DNA of 42,010 nt, from the NCBI GenBank assembly GCA_026705295.1, contig JAPPBA010000023.1, positions 1 to 42,010 on the forward strand. The letters run 5' to 3'. The position numbers and the translations under genes were made by a program. The stretch comes from Candidatus Palauibacter australiensis. Lineage in GTDB: Bacteria; Gemmatimonadota; Gemmatimonadetes; Palauibacterales; Palauibacteraceae. Positions within the stretch are counted from its first letter, which is position 1. Each line of letters starts with the position of its first letter. Positions 23,927 through 33,212 of this stretch are shown piece by piece. The notes beneath the pieces are model-generated. The model had not been told where the DNA came from. It ran no database searches and worked only from the letters and a program-made list of their open reading frames with translations.

Positions 23927-25036
23927 CTAACTCTGGAGCGCGTCGAGTGCCCAGCGGGCGTGTTCGCGGACGAGGGGCGATGGGTCCGCCGCGAGGCGTC
24001 GCAGGACGGGGGCTGCGGCGGGTCCGCCGGCGTTGCCGAGGCCGACGGCCAGGTTGCGGAGGAGTCCATCGCGGCCGGGACGGCTGAGCGCCGTCCCGCG
24101 GTAGCGCGCGCGGAACTCGCCGGCGTCGAGGGGGGCGAGCTCCTCCGCCCACACGATCATGTCCTCCGGAGGAATCGGCTGGCCGGGACGGGGCGCGAAC
24201 GGCGCCTCCGTCGGCACGGGCGCGTCGGCATTCCAGGGACACACCTCCTGGCAGATGTCGCAGCCGAAGACCCGGGTTCCGATCGCGGGGCGCAGCGACT
24301 CGGGGATGGGGCCGTGGAGTTCGATCGTGAGATAGGAGATGCAGAGGCGCGCATCGAGGAGCCGGCCGTCGAGGATCGCGTCCGTCGGGCAGGCGTCGAT
24401 GCAGCGGCGGCAGGTGCCGCAGCGGTCGGGAACGAAGGGGGGATCGGGTGCGATCTCGAGGTCCGTGAGCAGCTCTCCCAGCATGAAGTAGGAACCGAGG
24501 TCGGGGTGGAGGAGCATCGTGTTCTTGCCGATCCACCCCAGGCCCGCGCGCTGCGCGTGGTCCCGCTCGAGCACGGGGCCATAGTCCACGTAGCGCTTTG
24601 TGCGCGCGCCGGGAGAGAGGTCTTCGATGGCGGCGGAGAGCGCGTCGAGCCGCTCCTCGAACACGTCGTGGTAGTCGCGGCCCAGCGCGTAACGGGCGAC
24701 GACCGGCAGCCGCCGGTGCCGAGCGGAGCCCCCGCCGGCGCGGGTCCGCCGGTCCGGTGTCGTCGTGCCGGCCGGTGCCGAGCCGTACAGGAGGCTTACG
24801 ACGATGAGCGTGCGGCAGCCGGGGAGGGCCTCTCGCGGGTCGAGGCGGCGACGAACCGCGTCCTCGCGCGCCATGTAGGCCATCTCGCCATGGTAGCCGC
24901 TCGCGAGCCAGACCTCGTATGCGTCCCCATGCACCGGAGGCACCGCCGGAGCGAATCCCACCTGGTCGAACCCGGCGGCCCGCGCGGCGGCGCGGACGTT
25001 CCGCTTCAGCGCGGCGGCATCGCGGGCGACGCTCAC
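23927..25036 (-). CDS. queG: Epoxyqueuosine reductase QueG
   Basis: This cobalamin-dependent Fe-S enzyme carries out the last step of queuosine synthesis in tRNA. The 369-residue product has the family segments YALGRDYHDVFE (~116) and a DYGPVLERDHAQ stretch leading to GLGWIGKNT (~152-173). It has two [4Fe-4S] motifs: C206/C209/C212 with C216, and C259/C262/C266 (CDICQEVCPWN). The C-terminus has HEAT-like repeats ending LVREHARWALDAL. The GTG start is 1 nt after the nth stop. The rest of the queuosine pathway is not in the window, but the gene at 11347 may be a queuine salvage enzyme. Confidence 0.94.
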   Translation of the reverse strand: MSVARDAAALKRNVRAAARAAGFDQVGFAPAVPPVHGDAYEVWLASGYHGEMAYMAREDAVRRRLDPREALPGCRTLIVVSLLYGSAPAGTTTPDRRTRAGGGSARHRRLPVVARYALGRDYHDVFEERLDALSAAIEDLSPGARTKRYVDYGPVLERDHAQRAGLGWIGKNTMLLHPDLGSYFMLGELLTDLEIAPDPPFVPDRCGTCRRCIDACPTDAILDGRLLDARLCISYLTIELHGPIPESLRPAIGTRVFGCDICQEVCPWNADAPVPTEAPFAPRPGQPIPPEDMIVWAEELAPLDAGEFRARYRGTALSRPGRDGLLRNLAVGLGNAGGPAAAPVLRRLAADPSPLVREHARWALDALQS

Positions 25037-25037
25037 A

Positions 25038-25709
25038 TCACCCGAACTTCCCGGCGCTCGCGCAAAGATCGGCCACCGGGCACTCGGCGCAACGCGGCTT
25101 CCGGGCGTAGCACACGGTGCGCCCGTGCAGGATCGACCGCCACGCGAAGGGGTGCCATTCCTCCCGGGGCAGCACCCGCATCAGGTCTTTCTCCACTCGC
25201 GGCGGATCGGCCTCGTTCGTGAGCCCGAAGCGGTGCGTCACCCGCTTCACGTGCGTGTCCACGACCACGCCCTCGTGAAGCCCGAACGCGTTGGAGAGCA
25301 CGACGTTCGCGGTCTTCCGGGCGACGCCCGGGAGCGTGAGCAGGTCCTCCATCGTCCGCGGGACTTCGCCGTCGTACAGGTCGACGAGACGGCGGCCCAG
25401 TCCGTTCAGGTGGCGCGCCTTGTTGTTGAAGAATCCGGTCGGGCGCACGGCCTCCTGCAGTTCCTCCAGCGGCGCGTCGGCGTATGCGCGGGCGTCGGGA
25501 TAGGCCGGGAAGAGGGTGCGCGTGACGCGGTTCACGCGCTCGTCCGTGCACTGGGCCGAGAGCACCGTCGCGACGACCAACTGGAGCGGCGTGTCCCAGT
25601 CCAGCGAGACGGTGAGGTCCGGATAGAGGGCGGCAAGTCGCGGCGACAGGGCTGCGGCCAGCTCGGAACGGGCCTTCCAGGAACGAGGCCGGGGCACGGC
25701 GTCAGGCAC
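25038..25709 (-). CDS. nth: Endonuclease III
   Basis: A 223-residue DNA glycosylase/AP lyase that removes oxidised pyrimidines. The HhH motif is LPGVARKTANVV with the catalytic Lys at 132, and the catalytic Asp is D151 in VVVDTHVKR. Four cysteines (200, 207, 210, 216; spacing x6, x2, x5) form the [4Fe-4S] loop. The gene overlaps the site-2 protease gene by 8 bp and is followed 1 nt later by queG. Length and motifs are normal. Confidence 0.96.
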   Translation of the reverse strand: MPDAVPRPRSWKARSELAAALSPRLAALYPDLTVSLDWDTPLQLVVATVLSAQCTDERVNRVTRTLFPAYPDARAYADAPLEELQEAVRPTGFFNNKARHLNGLGRRLVDLYDGEVPRTMEDLLTLPGVARKTANVVLSNAFGLHEGVVVDTHVKRVTHRFGLTNEADPPRVEKDLMRVLPREEWHPFAWRSILHGRTVCYARKPRCAECPVADLCASAGKFG

Positions 25710-26862
25710 TCCTGGCGGGCGGCGGCCCGAGGCACACGAGCCCCAGCCGCTGCAGCCGCTGCACCCGCGCGCCGACCTCCCGGGGGTCGAGCGCGCCGAC
25801 GACGAACCCGTTCTCGATCACGAGCAGGTACGACACCTGGACTCGAATCCGGAACAGGGCTTCGGCGAGAGATTCGTTGGGACGGGCCGAAGGGAACGCC
25901 TCGACGGGTCGCGCGACCGCCCCTATTGGCGTTGTCGCACGAACATCTTTCGGCACCTCGGAGACCGCGCGCGCTTCGACGACGCCGACGAGGCTGCCGT
26001 CGCGCGCCACCGGATACGCTTCCTCCCGTCCGCGCAGGAAGTAGTCGGATATGGCCCGCTCCACCGGCATGGCCGCGTCGATCATGCGGGGCCGGGGGGT
26101 CATGACCGTCGCGACCGGGATCCGGCGCAGAAGCGCGCGGAGTTCGAAGTGCCGCAGGCTCGACGAGGCCGCGTTGACCACGAACCAGCCGATGAAGGCC
26201 GCCCACAGGCCGGAGATGAACTGCCCGCGACTCAGGTTGAAGAGCCCGAGGACGATGAGCGCGCCGCCGAACAGTCGTCCCCCCTGTGTCGCCCACCGGG
26301 TGGCCTTGACGAGATCTCCGGTGACCGCCCACACGATAGAGCGAAAGATCCGGCCCCCGTCGAGCGGAAAGCCGGGGATCATGTTGAAGACGGCGAGCAC
26401 GAAGTTGAGGAGCGCCAGGAACCCGAGCACCGTGACCACCGGGGCCGGGGCGGCCCAGGCTTCCGCCGCCAGCGCCCCTCCGTGGAACGCGCCGGCGAGG
26501 GCCACGCTCGCGAGGGGACCCGCGGCGGTGAGGAGGAACTCGTCCAGCGGACGCTGGGCCTCGTCTCGCGCCTGCGCGATACCGCCGAAGATGAAGAGCG
26601 TGATGTGCTCCACTTCCACGCCTCGCGCCCGGCCCGCCAGAGCGTGACCCAGTTCGTGCAGGAGCACCGAGAGGAAGAAGAGCAGCGCGGCCGCCGTCCC
26701 CATCGCGAGGTACGTGGATGAGGGATAGAAGGGCAGCGCACGCGGGAATTCGCGCGTGGTGAAGGTCCAGATCACGAGCGCCGCGATCGGGAACCACGAA
26801 TAGTCGATCCGGATGGGAAAGCCGAACCAGCGTCCGATCCGGAAGCTGCCGAACAGCGGCAT
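25702..26862 (-). CDS. Site-2 protease (M50) with CBS domains
   Basis: A 386-residue intramembrane zinc metalloprotease. The active-site motif HELGH is at 69-73 in a transmembrane helix, and the third ligand is in NMIPGFPLDGGR. The C-terminal ~120 residues look like a CBS-domain pair (VATVMTPRPRMI, then a second unit around RVQVSYLLVIENGF), a common add-on that senses adenosine nucleotides. The ATG at 26862 shares a base with the upstream stop (TGATG), which fixes the start. Open sequence further upstream lies over the zincin gene. The substrate is unknown. Confidence 0.92.
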   Translation of the reverse strand: MPLFGSFRIGRWFGFPIRIDYSWFPIAALVIWTFTTREFPRALPFYPSSTYLAMGTAAALLFFLSVLLHELGHALAGRARGVEVEHITLFIFGGIAQARDEAQRPLDEFLLTAAGPLASVALAGAFHGGALAAEAWAAPAPVVTVLGFLALLNFVLAVFNMIPGFPLDGGRIFRSIVWAVTGDLVKATRWATQGGRLFGGALIVLGLFNLSRGQFISGLWAAFIGWFVVNAASSSLRHFELRALLRRIPVATVMTPRPRMIDAAMPVERAISDYFLRGREEAYPVARDGSLVGVVEARAVSEVPKDVRATTPIGAVARPVEAFPSARPNESLAEALFRIRVQVSYLLVIENGFVVGALDPREVGARVQRLQRLGLVCLGPPPARSA

Positions 26863-27566
26863 CAGCCGTCTTCGGCGGGGAGGGGGTACGCCGGGAGGGA
26901 GACTTGCGCGGGCCTGTAGTTCTTCCCGCGCCCGAACCGCCACCATGGAGGGCGGCGGCGGATGATGACGCACAGACGGCCCCCGGCCAGGTTCGGCACT
27001 TCCACGAACGCGCGGTTCGCGTACACCGGAGCCTCCACGGCGTAGCGTCGGCCGCGCCATTCGAAGGCGGCTTCATCCGCGTTTTCCGGGATCACCGACT
27101 CGACGAACAGCTCCGACTCCAGCTTCACGACCCCGTCCGGGCCGGACGGTACAGCCCGGCAGAAGTCCGGATCGAAGGGCTCTCCCGCGAGCCGCCGCAG
27201 ATTCTGTTCGTGCGCCCAATCCACCTCATCCAGACCCGCCTCCCCGGCGGCGGATTCCCGGTGGTGCAGCAGTTCGTGCAGGATCGTCTCCCACAGCTCG
27301 CCCTCCCAGTCGAAATCTGGATCCTCCTCGGCGAGGGCCCGGAAGGAGCCGTGGTAGAGGACGAGTTCCGACCGCACGTCCCCGTCCCCGCCGGCGCCGC
27401 TCGGCCACGCCTCCGTCAGGCACTCCCCCATCGTGTACACCCAGTTGAAGTCGGGGTGGCTTGCGGCCTCCGGCTCGATCGTCAGCCCGTCGACCCCCTC
27501 CCGCGCATCGGCGGGGATCTCGTGCCACATGCGGCGGGCCGCCGTCTCGAATCGGTTGAAGTTCAC
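26862..27566 (-). CDS. Zincin-like metallopeptidase family protein (DUF1025-like)
   Basis: A 234-residue protein with an HExxH zinc motif, H97-E-L-L-H101 followed by H102 (ILHELLHHRES). The family pattern is an N-terminal helix pair (FETAARRMWHEIPADAREG), a beta-strand ending in LVLYHGSFR and then the zinc helix, as in the PF06262 group. The C-terminal half (from about residue 140) is less familiar, with WRGRRYAVEAPVYANRAFVE and a basic end. Proteolytic activity has not been shown for many relatives. It precedes the site-2 protease with a TGATG overlap, which may reflect shared function. Confidence 0.75.
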   Translation of the reverse strand: MNFNRFETAARRMWHEIPADAREGVDGLTIEPEAASHPDFNWVYTMGECLTEAWPSGAGGDGDVRSELVLYHGSFRALAEEDPDFDWEGELWETILHELLHHRESAAGEAGLDEVDWAHEQNLRRLAGEPFDPDFCRAVPSGPDGVVKLESELFVESVIPENADEAAFEWRGRRYAVEAPVYANRAFVEVPNLAGGRLCVIIRRRPPWWRFGRGKNYRPAQVSLPAYPLPAEDG

Positions 27567-27593
27567 CGCGCGATCGAACGGTCGACGCCCCCG

Positions 27594-29081
27594 TCAGGCG
27601 TCTTCGGCCGAAGCCGGCGAGCCCGCGGCGTTCGCGGCCAGCCAGCGGTTGAGACCAAGGAAGGCGGCGATTGCGATCGCCCACTGGATGAGTACCGTCC
27701 CGACGTTGAACTCGGAGAAGAGCGTGAACGACGCGGCGAGGTCGTTGAAGTCGACGGACCGCCACAGCCACCACACCGTGATCACGATCGCCTGCAGCGC
27801 CACGAGTCGAATCACGACGTTCCACCACCTGCCGACCACGAGATCGCTGCCCTTGCTGTTCACGAGCCGGGTGCGGAAGCGGTCCACGCCGTGGCGCATG
27901 ATCATGATCGAGAAGAAGAGGCCGCTCATCATCAGCCCGACGCCCCACACCCAGTCCTGATTGCGGAACACCTCGATCCAGATCGCCGACGGCAGTCCGA
28001 GGATGAAGCCGAGGCCGCCGATCGTCAGCACGGCCTTCCTGCGCGCGATCCCCGCGTCCGCGAGGACGCGCGTCGGCATCTCGATCATCGCGATCAGGCT
28101 GCTCCAGGCCGCGAACACGAGCGCGAGGAAGAAGAGGACCATGAACACGGAGCCGCCCGGCATGAGCCCGAAGAGCTGCGGCACCCAGATGAACGTCAGC
28201 CCCTCGTTCCCGGCCCCGACGATCTGGTCGGCCGCGTTGGGCAGGATCGCGAACACCGTGCACAGCACCATGATGCCCGCCAGCAGCGACACGGAGTTGT
28301 TCCCGAACCCGAGCATGAAGGCGTTCAGCGTCGTGTCTTCGCGCTTCTTCATGTAGACGGCGTAGGCGGTGATCAGCCCCCAGCCCGCGCCCGTGTCCCA
28401 GGCGTTCTGCGTCAGAGCTTCGAGCCAGATCGTGGGGTTACTCAACTGCGCCCAGTCGGGCGTGAAGAGGAACGCGAGACCCGCGCTCGCCCCCGGGAGC
28501 GTGACCGCCCGGATCGTCAGCGCGAGGACGAGCAGCAGGAGGCTCGGGATGAGGAAGCGCGCGGCGCGCTCGATTCCCTTCACGCCGCGCAGCACCACCA
28601 ATACCGCAAGCCCGATCGCGATCGCGTGCGTGAGGATCGGCCACGGTGAGCCGATGAATGTGTCCCAGTACTCCTGCGGCCCGACGCACGCCGCGGCCCC
28701 GGCCTCGCAGGGCGCCGTCGGCACGGTGCCGGTCACCGCCCCGACGAGATACCGGATCGTCCAGCCCATCACGACCGTGTAGTAGAACATGATCGCGGTC
28801 GAGATGAAGGCGATCCAGGCGCCCATCCAGGCGGTCTTCTTCCCCCCCAGCTTCGTGAACGCTCCGATCGGTCCCGAGCGCGTCGCCTTGCCGGCGGCGA
28901 ACTCCGCGAGGATCAGGGGCACGGACCAGAGGAAGAGGAAAACGACCCACGCGACGAGGAAGGAACCGCCCCCGTTGGAGGCCGCGATGCGCGGGAAGCG
29001 CCAGATGTTGCCGGTTCCGACGGCCATCCCGAGCATGGCCAGCATCATCGCGGCCCGGGAACTGAAGACGGGATTCGTCAT
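27594..29081 (-). CDS. Sodium-dependent neurotransmitter-symporter family (NSS/SNF) transporter
   Basis: A 495-residue Na+-coupled amino-acid-type symporter. The unwound first helix carries GTGNIWRFPRIAASNGGG, the family's sodium- and substrate-binding signature, and about twelve hydrophobic helices follow. Bacterial relatives such as LeuT, MhsT and TnaT carry hydrophobic amino acids, but the substrate here is not determined. The start overlaps the alpha/beta hydrolase stop by ATGA. The C-terminus (from ~470) is short and polar. Confidence 0.92.
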   Translation of the reverse strand: MTNPVFSSRAAMMLAMLGMAVGTGNIWRFPRIAASNGGGSFLVAWVVFLFLWSVPLILAEFAAGKATRSGPIGAFTKLGGKKTAWMGAWIAFISTAIMFYYTVVMGWTIRYLVGAVTGTVPTAPCEAGAAACVGPQEYWDTFIGSPWPILTHAIAIGLAVLVVLRGVKGIERAARFLIPSLLLLVLALTIRAVTLPGASAGLAFLFTPDWAQLSNPTIWLEALTQNAWDTGAGWGLITAYAVYMKKREDTTLNAFMLGFGNNSVSLLAGIMVLCTVFAILPNAADQIVGAGNEGLTFIWVPQLFGLMPGGSVFMVLFFLALVFAAWSSLIAMIEMPTRVLADAGIARRKAVLTIGGLGFILGLPSAIWIEVFRNQDWVWGVGLMMSGLFFSIMIMRHGVDRFRTRLVNSKGSDLVVGRWWNVVIRLVALQAIVITVWWLWRSVDFNDLAASFTLFSEFNVGTVLIQWAIAIAAFLGLNRWLAANAAGSPASAEDA

Positions 29082-30073
29082 GCGTCGCCTCTCTCGACTG
29101 ACTCTTCTTCCGCTTCCTCGCGCGCCCGGAGCCGCTGGAGCCAATCGTCCAGCGTCTCGTTGAAGGCGCCGGGGCGCGAGATGTGCGAGCCGTGCCCGGT
29201 GCCGGAAATGGGGACATACTCGGCGTCGGGCAGCAACTCCGCGATCTCCAGTGCCCATTCCACCGGACAATACTCGTCGCGTGGGCCCTTCACCACGAGC
29301 GCGGGAACGGCGGTCTCCGCCAGGCCGGGCCGCAGGTCGATCTTCCTCAGGCGGGCGACGCGGGCGGTCGAGACGGAAGGGGGTACGGTGCGCGGCCCGG
29401 TGAAGAGTGTGTATTCGATCAGCGCTTCCCGGCCGGGCGAGTCGTCGAAGACCCAGACGCCGAGGCGGCTCCAGTATCGGGCAAAGCCGCGCGACACCTC
29501 CGTCGGCAGATAGCGGGTCGTGAACCTGGCGAGAAGGATGAGGGCGGCGCGATCGACGCCGACGTGCCCGTAGGAGAGGTGCGCCAGGGGGTTGCAGAGG
29601 ACCATCCCGCGCAACCGTTCCGGAAAACGGCGGGCGAAGCGCATCGCAATGGCGCTGCCGAGGCTCACTCCGACGAGGACGAAACGCCCGACGCCGCGCG
29701 CGTCTACGAGTTCGGCCACATCATCGACCATGCGGTCGAAGTCGTCCCCCGCTGCGAACTGCCGGCGCAGATCCGCGCACACCACGCGCTGGCGGCGCGC
29801 GAAGCTCGGCAACTGATAGCGGAAGGTCTCCTTCGGCCCGTCCGCGCCGGGGATCCAGACGAGCGCATCGCCCGACCCCGCGTCGACGTACTCGACCCTC
29901 TCGCCGTCGGAGTACTCGATGACACCGCCGGGGAGCGCCTCGCCGGCGCCGTCCCGGATGGGCGGCCGCACCAGCGCCTGGTTGCGGCGCGTCATGGCCA
30001 GCCACCAGCCGACGCCCGCGACCCCGACCGCCGCGCCCAGCGCAAACCTGCCGGGCCCGCGCAGCCCGCTCAC
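29078..30073 (-). CDS. Alpha/beta hydrolase with N-terminal membrane anchor
   Basis: A 331-residue hydrolase. The N-terminus is hydrophobic (FALGAAVGVAGVGWWLAM), suggesting an anchor or uncleaved signal. The nucleophile elbow is GVSLGSA, the acid lies in VKGPRDEYCPVEWA, and the catalytic His is in GTGHGSH. The oxyanion region (VWIPGADGPKETF) deviates from the usual HG motif. The substrate is unknown, and the family includes esterases and lactonases. It is coupled to the transporter downstream and begins 11 bp after the zinc peptidase gene. Confidence 0.85.
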   Translation of the reverse strand: MSGLRGPGRFALGAAVGVAGVGWWLAMTRRNQALVRPPIRDGAGEALPGGVIEYSDGERVEYVDAGSGDALVWIPGADGPKETFRYQLPSFARRQRVVCADLRRQFAAGDDFDRMVDDVAELVDARGVGRFVLVGVSLGSAIAMRFARRFPERLRGMVLCNPLAHLSYGHVGVDRAALILLARFTTRYLPTEVSRGFARYWSRLGVWVFDDSPGREALIEYTLFTGPRTVPPSVSTARVARLRKIDLRPGLAETAVPALVVKGPRDEYCPVEWALEIAELLPDAEYVPISGTGHGSHISRPGAFNETLDDWLQRLRAREEAEEESVERGDA

Positions 30074-30083
30074 GGCCGTCCGC

Positions 30084-31574
30084 TCACTGCCAGCGCTCGA
30101 CGCGCGCGAGCAGCGTCTCGGGCGTCAGCCCCTCCACGCCGAACTGCGGTGCGAGCTGCGCCGCATCCTCGCGCCGGCCGGCCGAGAGGACCTCGAGCAG
30201 GAACTTGCCCGCCGCGCCCTTGCGGTGCCAATCGGCCCCGAAGCGCTTGTTGAGCCGGTCGATAATGATGGAGCTGAGCATCCAGCCCCGCAGGCGCCGC
30301 GCGGCCTGGAACCCCCGACGATGGTCCGTGAGGTAGGTCCCCGGGTGGTGGGCGAACCCGGTCGCTTCGTTCAGCAGTTCGGCGTACCGATCCGCCTGCT
30401 CGCCGGGCCGCGGCGCCCGGGCCAGCTCCAGCTCCCAGAGGAGCCGCGCCGCATCCCGGCGCAGACGATAGAGCCTGAGGAACGCCGCGAGTTGCCGGTA
30501 GTCTTCCAGCACGGCACCGCTGAGTCCCGTCACGGATTCGATCCAGCCGCGATCCAGCGTCAGGGAGTCGAACACCAGCCCGAAGGACTCGCCGATCGAA
30601 TCGTCGCCCAGCACACGCTCCTCCCACGAGAGCGCGGCGGACGCGTGCGTGTAGTGGAGCGCGTGTCCCGTTTCATGGAGCAGGCGGCGCGCATCGATCC
30701 AGCCGCCGAGCGGACAGACGACGAGCCGCACGTCCCCAGGCACCTCGATGGCCGCCGTGAAGGACCGTTCGTCCTTGAGCCTTCGCCGGTCGATGTCGAC
30801 GCGCACGGAGCGATCGAGCACCCGACCCAGTCCCATCACTTCGATGGCGCGACGAAGGCCCGCGGCGAACGGCTCGATCTCGAAGTGCCGCCCGAGCCAG
30901 CGCATCCCCATCAGCCACCGCGCGTCGGCCCGTGACGGCGGCCCCTCGCGCGGTTCGAGGCGAGGCTCCGCCTCCGCCTCGAACATCCGCTGGTAGCGCG
31001 CCTCCGTACTCTCCAGGATCGCCGCCGCATCGCGCTCCACGCGCTGCAGGTCCAGGCCGGCCAGCCGCTCCCGCGCTTCCGTGTATCCCCCGAGACCGAG
31101 TTGAACCACAGCCTCGCGTCCCCGGTGCACGACATCGAGCCGGAGCGCCGCGGCCTCTTCGATGCGGCGGTGACGCGCCGCTTCCCATCCCAGCCGCTCG
31201 CCCCGGTCCTCCGCGCGCACGATCCAGTCCGGGACCCGTCTCAGCGGGATCTCCCGCTCGGCGAGCGCCACCGTCGTCCCCGTCTCCCACGACCGCAGTT
31301 CGTCTTCCAGCGGGGCGAGTTCGGCCTCGATCTGCTGGCCCGCGACCCAGTTGAACAGCGTCTTCAGGCGCCGCCGCTCATCGCCCTGCGCTTCGGAAAG
31401 GTCACGCTGGATGGCCTGAAGCACCCCGGGGCTGAGGAGAAGTCGATGTTGCCGGTACAGCGACGCGAGCGACGACCGCGCGTCCAGTCCGCTGCGAAGC
31501 CGATACCAGGCGCGCGCGAGGGCGCCCTGCAGGTGTTGGGCTCGGTCACGGATCTCCGCAACGCGAAACGGCAC
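30084..31574 (-). CDS. M3-like zinc metallopeptidase
   Basis: This 496-residue, mostly helical protein contains HETGHALHYTH near residue 300 and a downstream Glu in DSIGESFG near 327, the gluzincin arrangement of thimet oligopeptidases. The N-terminal half is a helical bundle without recognised motifs (for example LFNWVAGQQIEAELAPLEDE). No signal peptide is seen, so it is probably a cytoplasmic oligopeptidase. It is shorter than classic M3 enzymes (~600-680 residues), so a carboxypeptidase of the M32 group is an alternative. The GTG start follows the glycyl-tRNA synthetase stop by 15 bp. Confidence 0.78.
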   Translation of the reverse strand: MPFRVAEIRDRAQHLQGALARAWYRLRSGLDARSSLASLYRQHRLLLSPGVLQAIQRDLSEAQGDERRRLKTLFNWVAGQQIEAELAPLEDELRSWETGTTVALAEREIPLRRVPDWIVRAEDRGERLGWEAARHRRIEEAAALRLDVVHRGREAVVQLGLGGYTEARERLAGLDLQRVERDAAAILESTEARYQRMFEAEAEPRLEPREGPPSRADARWLMGMRWLGRHFEIEPFAAGLRRAIEVMGLGRVLDRSVRVDIDRRRLKDERSFTAAIEVPGDVRLVVCPLGGWIDARRLLHETGHALHYTHASAALSWEERVLGDDSIGESFGLVFDSLTLDRGWIESVTGLSGAVLEDYRQLAAFLRLYRLRRDAARLLWELELARAPRPGEQADRYAELLNEATGFAHHPGTYLTDHRRGFQAARRLRGWMLSSIIIDRLNKRFGADWHRKGAAGKFLLEVLSAGRREDAAQLAPQFGVEGLTPETLLARVERWQ

Positions 31575-31589
31575 GCGCGGCCCGCCCGA

Positions 31590-32966
31590 TCAGCCGCCGT
31601 CGACCGCGGCGCTGAGCCACGCCGCGACGCCCGACAGCGGCACGCGCGTCTGCTCGAGCGAATCCCGGTCGCGCACCGTGCACGTCGCATCCTCGAGTGT
31701 CTGGCCGTCGATCGTGAGACAGAATGGCGTTCCCGCCTCGTCCTGCCGCCGGTATCGCTTTCCGATCGATCCTGCGATGTCGTGGAGCACGTTGAAGGGC
31801 CCGCGCAGTTCATCAGCCAACTTCTCCGATATCTCCGGCATCCCATCCTTCTTCACGAGCGGGAAGACCGCCGCGTGGAAGGGCGCCAGGGCGGGCTTGA
31901 GCCGCAGCACGACGCGCCGCTGGCCGTCGACTTCCTCCTCGTCGTAGGCATCCGCCAGCACGACCAGGAGCGTCCGGCTGAGTCCCGCCGAGGTCTCGAT
32001 CACGTACGGCACGTACTTCCGGTTCGCAGGCTGGTCGAAGTACTCCAGCTTCTTCCCCGAGTGCTCCTGGTGACGCCCGAGGTCGTAGTCCGTCCGGTTG
32101 TGGATCCCTTCGAACTCCTGCCACCCGAACGGGAACCGGTACTGGATGTCGGATGCGTCCTTGCAGTAGTGCGCGAGTTCGTCCGGCCCGTGCCGGTGGA
32201 AGCGCAGCCGCTCCGGCCGGATGCCCAGCGTCTCGACCCACGCCATTCGCCGTTCCTTCCACGTCTCAAACCACTCGTCCTCCGTCCCCGGCGCGACGAA
32301 GAACTGCATCTCCATCTGTTCGAACTCGCGCGTGCGGAAGATGAAGTTCCCGGGCGTGATCTCGTTCCGGAACGCCTTCCCCACCTGCGCGATCCCGAAC
32401 GGAACCTTCTGGCGCACGGATTCCTGCACGTTTCGGAAGTTGACGAAGATCCCCTGCGCCGTCTCCGGCCGCAGGTAGACGGTCGAGGCCTCGTCCTCCA
32501 CCACCCCCATGAACGTCTTGAACATGAGGTTGAACTGGCGCGGGTCCGTCCACTCGCCGATGGACCCGCACACCCCGCACTGCTGGGCTTCGGGCTCGCC
32601 CGCCTCCAGCTTCGGCAGGTCGTCGGCGCGGAAGCGGCGGTGGCAGCTCCGGCACTCGACGAGCGGGTCCGTGAAGGCGCCCACGTGTCCGCTCGCGACC
32701 CACACCTCGGGGTTCATGAGGATCCCCGCGTCGAGCCCCACGATGTTCGGGTGGCGGTACACCATCTCGCGCCACCACAGATCCTGGATGCGGTTCTTGA
32801 GTTCGATGCCGAGCGGGCCGTAGTCGTACACCGACCCGACGCCTCCGTAGATCTCGGAGGACTGGAAGATGAACCCGCGCCGCTTGGCGAGGGACACGAG
32901 CTTGTCCATCAGGCCGGCCGGATGGCCCGAGTCGGCGGCGGAATCCGTGTTCGTGTTGTCTGCCAT
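31590..32966 (-). CDS. glyS: Glycyl-tRNA synthetase, single-chain (alpha2) type
   Basis: A 458-residue class II synthetase that charges tRNA-Gly. It is the eukaryote/archaea-like homodimer form, not the bacterial alpha2-beta2 form. Visible segments are GGVGSVYDYGPLGIELKN, a zinc knuckle pair (CRSCHRRF and CGVCG), RPETAQGIFVNF, the class II motif 2 (GKAFRNEITP, then RTREFEQMEMQFF) and, near the end, ETSAGLSRTLL. The ATG at 32966 gives a family-like N-terminus (LMDKLVSLAKRRGFIFQSSE). A 246-bp divergent gap with no visible special site separates it from ferritin. Confidence 0.95.
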   Translation of the reverse strand: MADNTNTDSAADSGHPAGLMDKLVSLAKRRGFIFQSSEIYGGVGSVYDYGPLGIELKNRIQDLWWREMVYRHPNIVGLDAGILMNPEVWVASGHVGAFTDPLVECRSCHRRFRADDLPKLEAGEPEAQQCGVCGSIGEWTDPRQFNLMFKTFMGVVEDEASTVYLRPETAQGIFVNFRNVQESVRQKVPFGIAQVGKAFRNEITPGNFIFRTREFEQMEMQFFVAPGTEDEWFETWKERRMAWVETLGIRPERLRFHRHGPDELAHYCKDASDIQYRFPFGWQEFEGIHNRTDYDLGRHQEHSGKKLEYFDQPANRKYVPYVIETSAGLSRTLLVVLADAYDEEEVDGQRRVVLRLKPALAPFHAAVFPLVKKDGMPEISEKLADELRGPFNVLHDIAGSIGKRYRRQDEAGTPFCLTIDGQTLEDATCTVRDRDSLEQTRVPLSGVAAWLSAAVDGG

Positions 32967-33212
32967 GGATATCTTCGGCAGCCGCTCGCGCATGGCGCGG
33001 CGGCGGAATCGGCTGGACCTGCCGGAGCCTCGGGAATCGCAACTGGCTCCGGCCGCGAGCGCGGCAACGATAGCCGCCGCCGGCAAAGACGAGCAACCAT
33101 TTGACGCTGGCGATCCGGTGCGTGGGAAACGAGATTCGGACCGGCGCGGGCGTGGCGCAGTTCCCTGCCCGGCGCGCATTCCCGACGAGACGAGAGGAGT
33201 AGGCAAGGCGAG

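Noticed and set aside
23219-25222. Plus-strand open frame of about 667 codons over the desaturase, queG and nth
   Set aside because: It is antisense to three genes with intact catalytic motifs, and the product has no recognisable domain.
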